A stretch of DNA of 64,000 nt from Sneathiella chungangensis (lineage in GTDB: Bacteria; Pseudomonadota; Alphaproteobacteria; Sneathiellales; Sneathiellaceae). How positions within the stretch are numbered: the first letter of the stretch is position 1; each line of letters starts with the position of its first letter. Shown here in pieces: positions 37,052-47,210 of this stretch. Under the pieces are notes generated by a model, which ran no database searches, had not been told where the DNA came from, and worked only from the letters and a program-made list of their open reading frames with translations. The DNA lies in assembly GCF_009882935.1 (NCBI RefSeq), contig NZ_WTVA01000001.1, positions 1 to 64,000 of the forward strand, written 5' to 3'. The position numbers and the translations under genes are program-made.

Positions 37052-37066
37052 TTAACGAAATGTTAA
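37052..37066. promoter_or_regulatory. Candidate CtrA box (TTAA-N7-TTAA)
   Basis: TTAACGAAATGTTAA matches TTAA-N7-TTAA and is part of a 17-bp near-palindrome CTTAAC-GAAAT-GTTAAG. It lies 79 bp before the GTG start of the sensor kinase gene, a normal distance for CtrA activation or repression. Confidence 0.5.
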
Positions 37067-37144
37067 GAGTTTCGTCGCAAAGTATCGGGAGGACCATTGT
37101 ATCCATCGTTTTTGTATTGAGTATCGATGTAAGGGCATATTCTC

Positions 37145-38959
37145 GTGACTGAACAATTTCATAGGAATTTTGGGGTAATACTGGCTTTTCTTGCAGCCCT
37201 TTTTGCGTTGCTGTTTTTCTGGACCTACCAGGTTTATTCATTGAACGCGCCGGCGCGGTGGATGGATGCCGACCGGCATTTCTCGGACACCACAAACACC
37301 AGCGAACAGGTGACGAGCCTTGTCGGCTTCCATAGCATGATCCACAACTTCAAGGATTATTTGCTGCGTGGGGAGACGGCGGACAAGGAACAATTCTTCA
37401 CGCATTTCGAGGACGCCCGGCTGGAGCTGAAGGCGCTGCGCGATCATTTCGGCGCGGAGGTGGAACCGCAGATCGAGGCGATCGATGCGACCCTTCGCGA
37501 CTATTTCGTCTCCATCAACCGCATCGACCAGCTGCGCGAGGCGGGCGAAAGTATCGCCGGCATCGACAGCAGCATCTCGATCAATGACGACAAGGCGTTC
37601 GAAGCGTTCCGGGAAATCCTCAAGATGTATGAGCAGGAAAAGGCGGAGGTCCGCACCCTCGTGCTGTCGGCCATGGATCAGGACCGCAGCAACCTGCAAT
37701 CCCTCTATACGACGCTTTTCGCCATCGGGCTGTTGCTGGTGGTCGCCGTGGTCATGGGGCTTCGGTTCGAATATCTCAAGCGCCGCGCGATGCAGGAACG
37801 CTCCGAAACCAAGTCGCTGCTGGAGACCTTTCTCGATAATTCGACGGTGCCCTTCCTGATCGCCGGGTCCGACCGGATCATCCGCCATTGCAATGTCGCC
37901 GCGGCGAAGCTGCTGGAGACGCAGCCCGCCAATCTCGTCGGCGCCTCGCTCACGCAGATTCTCGAGGAGGATTTGTCGGATGCGGAGGCGCAGACGCTGG
38001 CCGCCGGCCGGGCCAAGCGCATCCGCACGGCGATCGAGCTGCAGAGCGGGCGGCGCATCCCGGTGCATGCCGATTTCTCGACCAACCGCGACGGCACCAT
38101 GCGCATCGTCGCGCTGTTCGACCAGAGTTCCGAGCTCCGCCTGCGCGAGCGGATCCTGTTCGAGGCCGAGCACAAGCTGACCAACGAGACAATCGACGGC
38201 AGCCTGTCGATCCGCCGCGATATCCAGAAGTTCAATGACCTGGTCGCCGAGTTCACCTCTCATGTCGGGCGCGACGAGAAGGATTTCGCCGACCGCGCGC
38301 TCGAAATTTCCGGGGCGCTCAAATCCCATGTCGCGGATTTCCTCGCGCTCGCCAATCCGGTGACGGAAGGCCGCCTCGCGGTCAATCTCGACGGCCCGGC
38401 CACCCAGAAGATCAACGAGACGATCTCGGCGACGCTGGATCGCTTCACCACGGTCATCGAGGACAAGCAGCTGATGTTCAACTGGGTCAACCGCGTGCCG
38501 GAGGGCCGCGAGATCGACTTCCCGGCGCAGCTGCAGCGGATCGTGCAGAACCTCGTCAGCAATGCGGTCAACTACACCAAGCCCGGCGGCGCGGTGAAGA
38601 TCACCACGTCACTTGAGGAGGAATCGCTCATTCTCAAGGTCGAGGATACGGGTATCGGTATCGAGGAGGAGGATGTGCCGCGCATTTTTGAGCGGGGCGT
38701 GCGCATGAAGAATGCGGCGCAGATGGCCGGCGGCCTCGGCATCGGGCTCTATTCGGTGCAGGAGACGCTCCGCAATCTCGGCGGCGAGATTACCTGCAGC
38801 TCCTACGCCGGGATCGGCTCCGACTTTGTCGTCCGCATCCCGACGGGACCGCAGACCGGCAATGTCATCGCCATCCCGCGCCTGCGGAAAGATCGGGCGG
38901 ACGCCGCGCCCGCGAAAAAAATGAAGGAATTGAAAGAGGCGGAGATCAGAGACGCGTAA
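37145..38959 (+). CDS. Membrane sensor histidine kinase with atypical phospho-acceptor region
   Basis: A 604-residue sensor. TM1 (~9-31), periplasmic sensor helix bundle (~32-185), TM2 (~189-208), a PAS-like segment (~220-330) and a C-terminal ATPase with N box QRIVQNLVSNAVNYTKPGG, G1 VEDTGIGI, F box IFERGVR and G2 GGLGIGLYS. The usual H box is not present; the only candidate His is in EAEHKLTNETI near residue 338. The GTG at 37145 starts just ahead of TM1. A CtrA-type box lies 79 bp upstream. No cognate regulator is adjacent; the 3' end overlaps the convergent GntR gene by 14 bp. Confidence 0.8.
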   Translation: MTEQFHRNFGVILAFLAALFALLFFWTYQVYSLNAPARWMDADRHFSDTTNTSEQVTSLVGFHSMIHNFKDYLLRGETADKEQFFTHFEDARLELKALRDHFGAEVEPQIEAIDATLRDYFVSINRIDQLREAGESIAGIDSSISINDDKAFEAFREILKMYEQEKAEVRTLVLSAMDQDRSNLQSLYTTLFAIGLLLVVAVVMGLRFEYLKRRAMQERSETKSLLETFLDNSTVPFLIAGSDRIIRHCNVAAAKLLETQPANLVGASLTQILEEDLSDAEAQTLAAGRAKRIRTAIELQSGRRIPVHADFSTNRDGTMRIVALFDQSSELRLRERILFEAEHKLTNETIDGSLSIRRDIQKFNDLVAEFTSHVGRDEKDFADRALEISGALKSHVADFLALANPVTEGRLAVNLDGPATQKINETISATLDRFTTVIEDKQLMFNWVNRVPEGREIDFPAQLQRIVQNLVSNAVNYTKPGGAVKITTSLEEESLILKVEDTGIGIEEEDVPRIFERGVRMKNAAQMAGGLGIGLYSVQETLRNLGGEITCSSYAGIGSDFVVRIPTGPQTGNVIAIPRLRKDRADAAPAKKMKELKEAEIRDA

Positions 38960-39656
38960 CGCCCTTTTCCAAAAGTGTCTCCGTGATGAGGCCGCGCAGC
39001 CAGTCGCTATGATCAAGATAGCTCTCGCGCGCGGCCTTTTCATTGGCGGCGAGGAGCAGCTCCTTGACGGCGTTGTGATCGCGCAGGCAGCGTTCCTTGT
39101 CCCGCCGCGCAAGATGGCGCAGCGCCTCCAGGTTGGCCCGCTGGATCACGTCGCGAAAGAAGAGGCCGGTTTCCTGTAGCTTCGCATTGCCGTTGAGGAT
39201 AAAGAGGCTGCGGTGGAATTTCTCGTCCGCGTCCGCCCAGACGTCGTGATTATCTCCGCGCAGCGCCGTTTCCTCGCCCGAGAGCGCATAGAGCAGCGGC
39301 ATGATGTCCGTGCGGGAGAGTTTGCGCGCACAGATATTGCCAATCGCCTGGAGCTCGAGGCCTGTCACGACCTGGTAGTAATCGCTCAGCTCCCCGGCGG
39401 TGAGGGCGAGAATGCGGATGCCGCGCTTGGGCACGATCTCCACCACCTTCTCCGTCTGCAGGCGCAGCATCGCCTCGCGGATCGGCGTCCGGCTCATGTC
39501 GAGTTGGCGTTCGATTTCCGGAATATCGATGAAGCTGTCGAGCGGAATTTTCCCGGCATTGATCTCGGCCTTGATGGCGGAATAGGCCATGTCGGTCAGC
39601 GACTGTTTCTTCGGGACGAGCGACGGGCGTGCCCTGTAATTCAATGCGGATGTCAT
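38946..39656 (-). CDS. GntR-family regulator, FCD subfamily
   Basis: A 236-residue repressor-type regulator. The winged helix (~15-80) has MAYSAIKAEINAGKI and MSRTPIREAMLRLQTEKVVEI. The FCD effector domain (~90-225) has metal-site residues in ADADEKFHRSLF and YLDHSDWL. It ends the minus-strand run that encodes nagK, nagA and the SsuABC-type importer and most likely controls it, responding to a small acid. The 85-bp gap to the permease gene allows but does not prove co-transcription. Confidence 0.9.
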   Translation of the reverse strand: MTSALNYRARPSLVPKKQSLTDMAYSAIKAEINAGKIPLDSFIDIPEIERQLDMSRTPIREAMLRLQTEKVVEIVPKRGIRILALTAGELSDYYQVVTGLELQAIGNICARKLSRTDIMPLLYALSGEETALRGDNHDVWADADEKFHRSLFILNGNAKLQETGLFFRDVIQRANLEALRHLARRDKERCLRDHNAVKELLLAANEKAARESYLDHSDWLRGLITETLLEKGVTRL

Positions 39657-39741
39657 AATGCAGGCAGTTTTGCACCCGGATGGTTGCGAAAGCGTTAATT
39701 AAAACGGGGATTTCCGTAAAATTTTACAGAAGAATCGCCGC

Positions 39742-40554
39742 CTAGCGCCATTTCAGGAAATATTTCTCGGCCCGGCCGATGATCCAGGCGAAAATCAGCC
39801 CTAGGATCGAGAGAAGGGCGACGCCGGTGATCAACTGGTCCGTCGCCATCAGGCTGCCGGCGAGCAGGATATAGGCGCCGATGCCATATTCGGCCGCGAT
39901 CATCTCGGCGGCGACAAGCAGGATAATGGCGATGGCGGCGGAAATGCGCGCACCCGAAAGAATGGCGGGCAGGGCGCCCGGCAGGATGATCTTGCGGATG
40001 ATCGACATCCGGGTAAGCCCGAAGGACTGCCCCATGCGGATCAGGCCGCGATCCACATTATCGATGCCGCCATAGGTGGCGATCACGGTGGGGAAGAAGG
40101 TGCCGAACAGGATGGTCGCGACCTTCGATCCCTCGCCAATGCCGAACCAGATAATAAAGAGCGGCAGCAGCGCGATTTTCGGGATGGGGAAGATGGCGGA
40201 GACCAGCGGCGACAGGCCGGAGCGGGCGAGCGAGAAAAGCCCGATCAGGGTGCCGACGATAATGCCGAGCAGGGTGCCCGAGAACCAGCCGATCAGCAGC
40301 CGTTGCAGAGAGGCCGCTAAATGCTGCCAGAGCAGGCCCGTGTTTACGAGATTGAGGAAGGCATCGAACGCCTCCGACGGGGCGGGCAGGACCAGCGGGC
40401 TGATGAAGCCGCTGCGCGATCCGAATTCCCAGAAGGCGATCAGGGCGATAAAGACGACGGGCGCGACAATTTTCTTAGGGCGGGGCAGGAACCCGCCGCC
40501 GCGAAACGGGACGGGCTTGCCCTCATGGTTTTTTTCGGCCGTCTTGTCACTCAT
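39742..40554 (-). CDS. ABC transporter permease, SsuC/TauC type
   Basis: A 270-residue inner-membrane permease with about six segments. The cytoplasmic EAA loop is visible around AYGGIDNVDRGLIRMGQSFGLTRM and the following IILPGALPAILSGARIS, as in nitrate/sulfonate/taurine-type permeases. It overlaps the ATPase gene by 8 bp (translational coupling) and is followed by the GntR gene. The ligand is set by the binding protein encoded two genes upstream. Confidence 0.92.
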   Translation of the reverse strand: MSDKTAEKNHEGKPVPFRGGGFLPRPKKIVAPVVFIALIAFWEFGSRSGFISPLVLPAPSEAFDAFLNLVNTGLLWQHLAASLQRLLIGWFSGTLLGIIVGTLIGLFSLARSGLSPLVSAIFPIPKIALLPLFIIWFGIGEGSKVATILFGTFFPTVIATYGGIDNVDRGLIRMGQSFGLTRMSIIRKIILPGALPAILSGARISAAIAIILLVAAEMIAAEYGIGAYILLAGSLMATDQLITGVALLSILGLIFAWIIGRAEKYFLKWR

Positions 40555-41314
40555 CGACCAGCTCCATATCGGCGGCGCGGGCCTCGTCGCGCATCAGCTG
40601 CCAGAGCCGTTTCTGGATGGCTTCGAGCTCCGTATTCTCAGTGGTGCGCGCGGACAGCGGCATGTCGATCTCGACGATATCGCGGATTTCCCCCGGGCGG
40701 CGGGAGAGGACGACGATCTTGTGCCCGAGCCGGACGGCTTCCGCCAGGTTATGCGTGACGTAGGCGGCGGTGTAATTTTCCTTCTCCCACAGATCGACGA
40801 GGTCATCCATCAGCAGCTCCCGCGTCTGGCTATCGAGCGCCGACAGGGGCTCGTCCATCAGGAGCACGGCGGGGCGGACAGCGAGTGCACGGGCGATGGC
40901 GACGCGCTGCTTCATGCCGCCCGAAAGCTGGCGCGGATAGGCTTTTCTGAAATCACTGAGCTTGGTGCGGGCAAGCACATCCTGGATAATCTCTTGGCGC
41001 GCCGCGGCGTCCATCGGGTGATCCTCCAGCACCAGGCTGACATTTCCCTCCACCGTCCGCCAGGGCAGCAGCGCGAAATCCTGGAAGATATAGGTGAGCG
41101 GGTTCAGGCAGTCGGCGGGCGGAACGCCAAGTTGCAGCACCTCACCGGCGGTTGGCCGCTCGAGCCCGCCGATCATGCGCAGCAGGGTCGACTTGCCGCA
41201 GCCGGACGGCCCGATGATGCAGACGATCTGACCGCGGCGGATATCGAGATTGATATCGCGAAGGACCTCAACGTCGTCATAACGATGGGAAATATGGCGA
41301 AGATTGAGGTCCAT
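40547..41314 (-). CDS. ABC transporter ATP-binding protein, SsuB/TauB type
   Basis: A 255-residue ATPase. Walker A GPSGCGKST (~36), the Q loop in TYIFQDFALL, signature QLSGGMKQRVAIARAL, Walker B VLLMDEPLSALD and the switch His in YVTHNLAEA. SsuB/TauB-type traits include the DSQTRELL after the D loop. It is 9 bp after the binding-protein gene and overlaps the permease gene. It powers a nitrate/sulfonate-class importer. Confidence 0.93.
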   Translation of the reverse strand: MDLNLRHISHRYDDVEVLRDINLDIRRGQIVCIIGPSGCGKSTLLRMIGGLERPTAGEVLQLGVPPADCLNPLTYIFQDFALLPWRTVEGNVSLVLEDHPMDAAARQEIIQDVLARTKLSDFRKAYPRQLSGGMKQRVAIARALAVRPAVLLMDEPLSALDSQTRELLMDDLVDLWEKENYTAAYVTHNLAEAVRLGHKIVVLSRRPGEIRDIVEIDMPLSARTTENTELEAIQKRLWQLMRDEARAADMELVDE

Positions 41315-41322
41315 CGGCCGGG

Positions 41323-42357
41323 TTAGAAAATCTCGACGTAGTCGGTATTGACCAGCGTTTCGATGGCGATATCGTTGGAGACGAGGCCTTCCGCCTTGAA
41401 CCAGTCGAGCTGGTCCTTGACATTCGTCAGGTTGAGCGCCGCATCCTTGTTGATGCGCATGGCGCCGTTCTTGATCGACGGACCGGCCTTTTCGATCGGC
41501 TGGTCGGCATAGACATATTTATGGATCAGCTCGACCATCGCCGCGGCGCCGGCCTCTCCCTCGGTATTATCGACGAGGGCGGCGTTAAAGTCATCCGCGC
41601 CCTTCGAGAAGGCCTTGAGGAAACGCTTCACGAGATCGGGCTTGGTTTCGGCAATCTCGGTCGAGGTGAAGACCGTCGTCACCTGATAATCGGGGATATA
41701 ATCCGCGACCATGCCGATCTGCATGATTTCGCCGCCCTTCAGAAGCGCCTTGGCGATATGCGGGACGATGGACCAGCTATCGACCTGGCCGGATTTCAGC
41801 GCACCGATGATCGCGCCCACCTTCTGCAGCGGCACGAGCTTGATGTCGGCGGTGGCGAAGCCTTCCTTCTCGGCGATTTTGGACGCCATGTAATGGAAGG
41901 AGGACCCGGCCTGCGTGATGCCGAAGCTGCGGCTCTTCAATTTGGCCGGGCTGGTGACGCCCTCATCATAGGCGGCTTTGGAGACGAGGATGATCTGCCC
42001 GTCGATGCCCGGCTCCTCCTGCAACGCGCCGCCGATCACCTTGATCGCACCCTTTTCGGCGAGATTGATCAGCCCGCCGGAAATCGCCGTGATGCCGAAA
42101 TCCACATCGCCCGAGGCAATGGCGACGGCCATCGGCTGCGCGGCTTGGAAGAATTTGAACTCGACCTCCAGCCCCTCGTCGGTGAAATAGCCCTTCTCGA
42201 AGGCGACGAAGCTCGGCGCATGCGAGGTGAAGCGGAGCGCGCCCACGGTGATCTTGTCCGCGGCCAGCGCCGGGACCGTCAGGGCGGAGAGGGCAACAAG
42301 GGCGGCGAGGGAGCCCAGCGCCGCCTTTTTGAAAGACCGTCTTGTCATCGAAATCAT
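41323..42357 (-). CDS. ABC transporter substrate-binding protein, NMT1/SsuA-like
   Basis: A 344-residue secreted binding protein. The signal contains the Tat-like TRRSFKKAALGS followed by a hydrophobic stretch and ALAA cleavage, then the NMT1-type opening ITVGALRFTSHAPSFVAFEKGYF. The segment IASGDVDFGITAISGGLINL is typical for SsuA/ThiY relatives. I chose the ATG at 42357 because GGGAGGAA lies about 8 bp ahead. An alternative start 9 bp downstream is MTRRSF. The ligand may be an amine, sulfonate or pyrimidine. It follows nagA by ~98 bp on the same strand. Confidence 0.88.
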   Translation of the reverse strand: MISMTRRSFKKAALGSLAALVALSALTVPALAADKITVGALRFTSHAPSFVAFEKGYFTDEGLEVEFKFFQAAQPMAVAIASGDVDFGITAISGGLINLAEKGAIKVIGGALQEEPGIDGQIILVSKAAYDEGVTSPAKLKSRSFGITQAGSSFHYMASKIAEKEGFATADIKLVPLQKVGAIIGALKSGQVDSWSIVPHIAKALLKGGEIMQIGMVADYIPDYQVTTVFTSTEIAETKPDLVKRFLKAFSKGADDFNAALVDNTEGEAGAAAMVELIHKYVYADQPIEKAGPSIKNGAMRINKDAALNLTNVKDQLDWFKAEGLVSNDIAIETLVNTDYVEIF

Positions 42358-42455
42358 GTAAATATTCCTCCCGAAAGGATAGGGTTCTTGTTCTGCCTTA
42401 TTACGCATGTTCTACGGGGTTCGCGGCGGCAAAGTCAACGAAATAACGGCGCGCC

Positions 42456-43586
42456 TCAGACGCCGCCGATCCAGCTTTTGAGGAGGCGCAGATCGCCATC
42501 CATCAGCACCAGATCGGCGCGGAAACCGGGGGCTATGCGGCCATGGGTCTGATCGAGGCCGAGGAAGGCCGCCGGGTTTTCTGTCGCCAGTCCCGCCGCC
42601 TCGGCCAGCGGGAGGCCAAGCAACGCGACCGCATTGCGCACGGCGCCCGCCATATTGAGGTTCGAGCCCGCGAGCGTGCCGTCCGCCGTCGTCAGCCGCC
42701 CGCCGTCAATTCGGATCTCCGTCTCGCCAAGTCGGAAGGAGATCATCTCCGTGCCGACCGAGGCCATGGCGTCGGTCACCAGCATCATGCGCGCCGGTCC
42801 CTTGATGGTGAGGGCGGCTTTCAGCGTTGCCGGATGGACATGGTGGCCGTCATTGATGATGCCGCAATAGCAGCCGGAGGAGAGCAGCGCCGCGCCGACG
42901 AGGCCGGGCTCCCGCGACTGCATCGGCGGCATGCCGTTATAGAGATGGGTAATGCCGGTGATCCCCGCCTCGAACGCCGCGACCGCCTCGTCATAGGTGG
43001 CGGCGCTATGTCCGGCGGAGACGATCACGCCCTTCGCGGCCAGCTCGCGGATGACATCCATCGGCACTCTTTCCGGGGCGAGGGTGACAACCACTCGGCC
43101 GAGATCGCCCGCCGTCACCAGCTCCACGAATTTCTCGTCCAACCGGCGGATTTTCGCCTCATCATGCACGCCTTTTCGCGCAGGGTTGAGATAGGGTCCC
43201 TCGAAATGCACACCGAGAAGGCCGGGAAGGCCGTCCGCCATCGCCCCGCGGATCAGCGCGGCGGTCTCCGTCATCCGCGCCCAGTCGTCGGTGATCAGGG
43301 TCGGCAGCAGGCCGGTCGTGCCGAAGCGCCGGTGCGCCCGGGCAATCATCGCAATATCGGCGACGCTGCGCGCGTCGTTCAGCATCATGCCGCCGCCGCC
43401 GTTCACCTGCACATCGATGAAGCCGGGCAGCAGCCGCCCGCCTGCCAGATCCTCGATTTCGTATCCCGGCGGTATTTCGCTGTCGGCAACCACTTTTTCG
43501 ATGTGATCACCATCGATCAGCAGCGCGGCCTGGTTTTGCCAGGCGCCGCCGGTCAGGATCTGGGCGTTGGTGAGCGCCTTTTTCAT
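42456..43586 (-). CDS. nagA: N-acetylglucosamine-6-phosphate deacetylase
   Basis: A 376-residue amidohydrolase removing the acetyl group from GlcNAc-6-P. The metal/substrate motifs are present: PGFIDVQVNGGGG (~55), HFEGPYLNPARKGVH (~126) with the metal-binding Glu, SAGHSAATYDEA (~192), THLYNGMPPM (~214), NDGHHV and the catalytic Asp in LVTDAM (~269). It overlaps the kinase gene by 4 bp (ATGA). No nagB deaminase is in the window. It is the second gene of a run that leads into an SsuABC-type importer. Confidence 0.93.
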   Translation of the reverse strand: MKKALTNAQILTGGAWQNQAALLIDGDHIEKVVADSEIPPGYEIEDLAGGRLLPGFIDVQVNGGGGMMLNDARSVADIAMIARAHRRFGTTGLLPTLITDDWARMTETAALIRGAMADGLPGLLGVHFEGPYLNPARKGVHDEAKIRRLDEKFVELVTAGDLGRVVVTLAPERVPMDVIRELAAKGVIVSAGHSAATYDEAVAAFEAGITGITHLYNGMPPMQSREPGLVGAALLSSGCYCGIINDGHHVHPATLKAALTIKGPARMMLVTDAMASVGTEMISFRLGETEIRIDGGRLTTADGTLAGSNLNMAGAVRNAVALLGLPLAEAAGLATENPAAFLGLDQTHGRIAPGFRADLVLMDGDLRLLKSWIGGV

Positions 43587-44494
43587 ACCCGCGCCTTTCC
43601 CGATTTATTGATGAGCCCGGTGCGGTTGTTAACCAGCCGCAGCGCCCCGTCGAAGACATCGCCTCGCGGCTGCGCCGTATAGCGCCCGAGGGACTTGTCG
43701 AGCCAGGGTTGGATCGGTTCGGCCAGGCCGCCGATATGATGCACCTCCTCGACGTCGCGCTTGACCAGTGCCCGGATGAGCTGGTTGATCTCCTCGGCGA
43801 TCGTGCGCACAAGATTGACCGCCACCTCGTCCTCCTTCTTCGCGTAAGTGAAGACGATCCGGGTGAGCGCCGCGTAATCGGCGGGCCGCGCGCTGAAGGA
43901 CCAGCGGGCGATTTCCGGCGGGTGGGTGCCGACCTCTTTCAGGATCGCCTTGCAGAAGGGGGAGCTCGGCAGGATTTCGTCATAGGCCTGCAACGCCCGG
44001 CGAAGGGCGAGATGGCCAAGGCGCGCGCCCGATCCCTGGTCGGACACCGGAAAGCCCCAGCCGCCGATATAGAATTTCTCGCTGCCCGCCACCGCGAAGC
44101 CGCAGGAGCCGGTGCCGGTGATCAGGATCCCGCCGTCACCGCCGGCAAAGGCGCCAAGCTGGGCGACGAAGGCGTCGGTTTCCGCGGTCATCGAGGCGAA
44201 GGGATGGGGAATCCGCACGAATTCCTCGCGCCGCTCCTGCTCGATCAGTCCGGCGACGGCAAGGCCGGCATGCAGGCGGGAGAGGGGGATCGTCTCGCCG
44301 TCGAGCTTGCCAAGCGCCGCCCGCGTCGCCCGGAAAATCTCGCTCATCACCTGATCGAGGCCGAGCGAGGCATTGGCCGGGCCGCCGCGCCCCTCCGCCA
44401 GCATCATGCCATCCTCGTCATACAGCCGGACGCGACAATGGCTGCCGCCACAGTCCGCCGCCAGATAGACCGGTGTGTCCTCCGTTGTTGCCAT
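43583..44494 (-). CDS. BadF/BadG-type ATPase family, N-acetylglucosamine/glucosamine kinase-like
   Basis: A 303-residue sugar kinase of the ASKHA fold. The phosphate-1 loop ADCGGSHCRVRLYD (~14), the acceptor-side AGLAVAGL (~76) and phosphate-2 loop ITGTGSCGF (~134) with GGWGFPVSDQGSGARLG place it with GspK/NagK-type glucosamine kinases. It phosphorylates the free sugar so that NagA, translated from the overlapping next gene, can deacetylate it. This fits import of unphosphorylated GlcNAc. GlcN versus GlcNAc cannot be told from sequence. Confidence 0.87.
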   Translation of the reverse strand: MATTEDTPVYLAADCGGSHCRVRLYDEDGMMLAEGRGGPANASLGLDQVMSEIFRATRAALGKLDGETIPLSRLHAGLAVAGLIEQERREEFVRIPHPFASMTAETDAFVAQLGAFAGGDGGILITGTGSCGFAVAGSEKFYIGGWGFPVSDQGSGARLGHLALRRALQAYDEILPSSPFCKAILKEVGTHPPEIARWSFSARPADYAALTRIVFTYAKKEDEVAVNLVRTIAEEINQLIRALVKRDVEEVHHIGGLAEPIQPWLDKSLGRYTAQPRGDVFDGALRLVNNRTGLINKSGKARV

Positions 44495-44554
44495 GAAATG
44501 CCGACGCCCGCTTCAACCTTAAAGAATTTTCTTATTCCCTTTGTTCCAAAATGA

Positions 44555-45811
<1,257 letters not shown>

Positions 45812-45817
45812 AGGCTG

Positions 45818-47125
45818 TTAAGGCGGTGTCGGCGAATAAACGCCGATCGGTTCACTGAGGCCGCGCACCTCGGTCTCGCCAATCCGCTGCAGCAGGCCCG
45901 GCCGGACCTGTTTTGCCGTGGAGTCCGCCACCAGCAGGGAAGTGCCGAATTCCTTGTTCAGGTTTTCCAGCCGGGCCGCGAGATTGACCGGATCGCCATA
46001 GACCGTGTAACTCTGCCGCCCGCCGCCGCCCACATTCCCGGCGATTACCGGGCCGGAACTGATGCCGATCCGAATAGTGAGCCGTTCTCCGGCAAAGCTC
46101 TCGTTTTCCGCCATTTTCAGCAGGTCCATCGCCGCATCGAGGGCGCGCTGCGCATGCTCGCCGTCCTCAATCGGGACATTGAAGGTAGCGAGAATGGCAT
46201 CGCCCAGAAACTGCGTGACGACGCCGTTATGGCGGCCGATAATCTCGGATGAGGCATCGAAGAAGGCATTGAAGGTATCGACAATCGCCCGCGGCCCCTT
46301 GCTTTCCGTCATCCGGGTGAAACCCGCGACATCCGTGAACAGGATCGTCGCGTGACGCTCGACTGGGTTCAGAACGCCGTCGTCCTTGATCATCTCCTCG
46401 GCCACCGCCTTGGGCACGAACCGGCCGAACATCTGTGAAATCAGCGATGTCTCGCGTTCCGCCGCCAGTTGCCGCCGCACCGTTTGCCTTGCCCGGCGCA
46501 TGACGATGGCGATCAGCACCGCCACCACCAGGAAGAGGAGGGCTTCCTGCAGCCGGGTGCCGGTGCCGGCAAACGCGGGGCTCAGAAAAATATCGAGAAA
46601 CTCCTGCGGGGTGGGCGCGGCCGGCATATCCGTCCATTCGAGCCTCTGCTCCATGCCCGAGCGAACCCGGAGGAAGGCGCCGAACCAACCGGCGGCGCCG
46701 ACGAGCCCGGTCCAGAGGAGAAGCCCCGGCGAAAAGCTGAAGGCCGCGACGCCGAGAAACAGGAAATAAATGGGGAAGACGCCGAAGCGGAAAATCATGA
46801 TTTGCGGAAGATCGGTTGACGGCTCCGGCGGAAGCAGGGCCACCGCCGCGGACAGCAGGGCGATGTCGATGGTCATAAAGACATATTTCACCCAGCTGCG
46901 GTCATACCGGGATCCGATGATCAGGTAATGGGCGATCCCGAGAGCGCCGAACAGGAGCCCGGCCATGATATAATCGGGCGCCCGGTCGGCACCGCGCGTG
47001 AGGGACATCAGCAGCGTCAGCAGCAGCACGGTGACAAGCCGCCCCTTGATGGCAAGCTTCAGGCCCGCCTGCTCGGCGGCGTTAAAGAGGTCTTCCGATT
47101 GTTGCGCGGACGCCTTGACGGTCAT
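45818..47125 (-). CDS. Class III adenylate cyclase, membrane-anchored
   Basis: A 435-residue protein. The N-terminal ~215 residues hold about six hydrophobic segments, followed by a short linker and a class III cyclase domain (~250-430) with ILFTDVAGFTRMTE (metal Asp), VTQFLGDAILATFN, the metal-binding second Asp and YTVYGDPVNLAARLENL. It probably makes cAMP as a homodimer. Nothing in the sequence shows the signal. It is 85 bp downstream of the sulfatase-like gene on the same strand. Confidence 0.9.
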   Translation of the reverse strand: MTVKASAQQSEDLFNAAEQAGLKLAIKGRLVTVLLLTLLMSLTRGADRAPDYIMAGLLFGALGIAHYLIIGSRYDRSWVKYVFMTIDIALLSAAVALLPPEPSTDLPQIMIFRFGVFPIYFLFLGVAAFSFSPGLLLWTGLVGAAGWFGAFLRVRSGMEQRLEWTDMPAAPTPQEFLDIFLSPAFAGTGTRLQEALLFLVVAVLIAIVMRRARQTVRRQLAAERETSLISQMFGRFVPKAVAEEMIKDDGVLNPVERHATILFTDVAGFTRMTESKGPRAIVDTFNAFFDASSEIIGRHNGVVTQFLGDAILATFNVPIEDGEHAQRALDAAMDLLKMAENESFAGERLTIRIGISSGPVIAGNVGGGGRQSYTVYGDPVNLAARLENLNKEFGTSLLVADSTAKQVRPGLLQRIGETEVRGLSEPIGVYSPTPP

Positions 47126-47210
47126 ATCGAAAAGCTTGCCAGCAGTTTGGCCACAAGTAAATCCTCATTGCGGGACAATGTGTCCGCCGTCATAAAGAAG
47201 GCTGTTCGCG

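Noticed and set aside
42358-42455. Possible TPP riboswitch before the NMT1-like binding protein
   Set aside because: I looked because NMT1-like proteins can be thiamine-linked, but the conserved TPP core sequences are absent.
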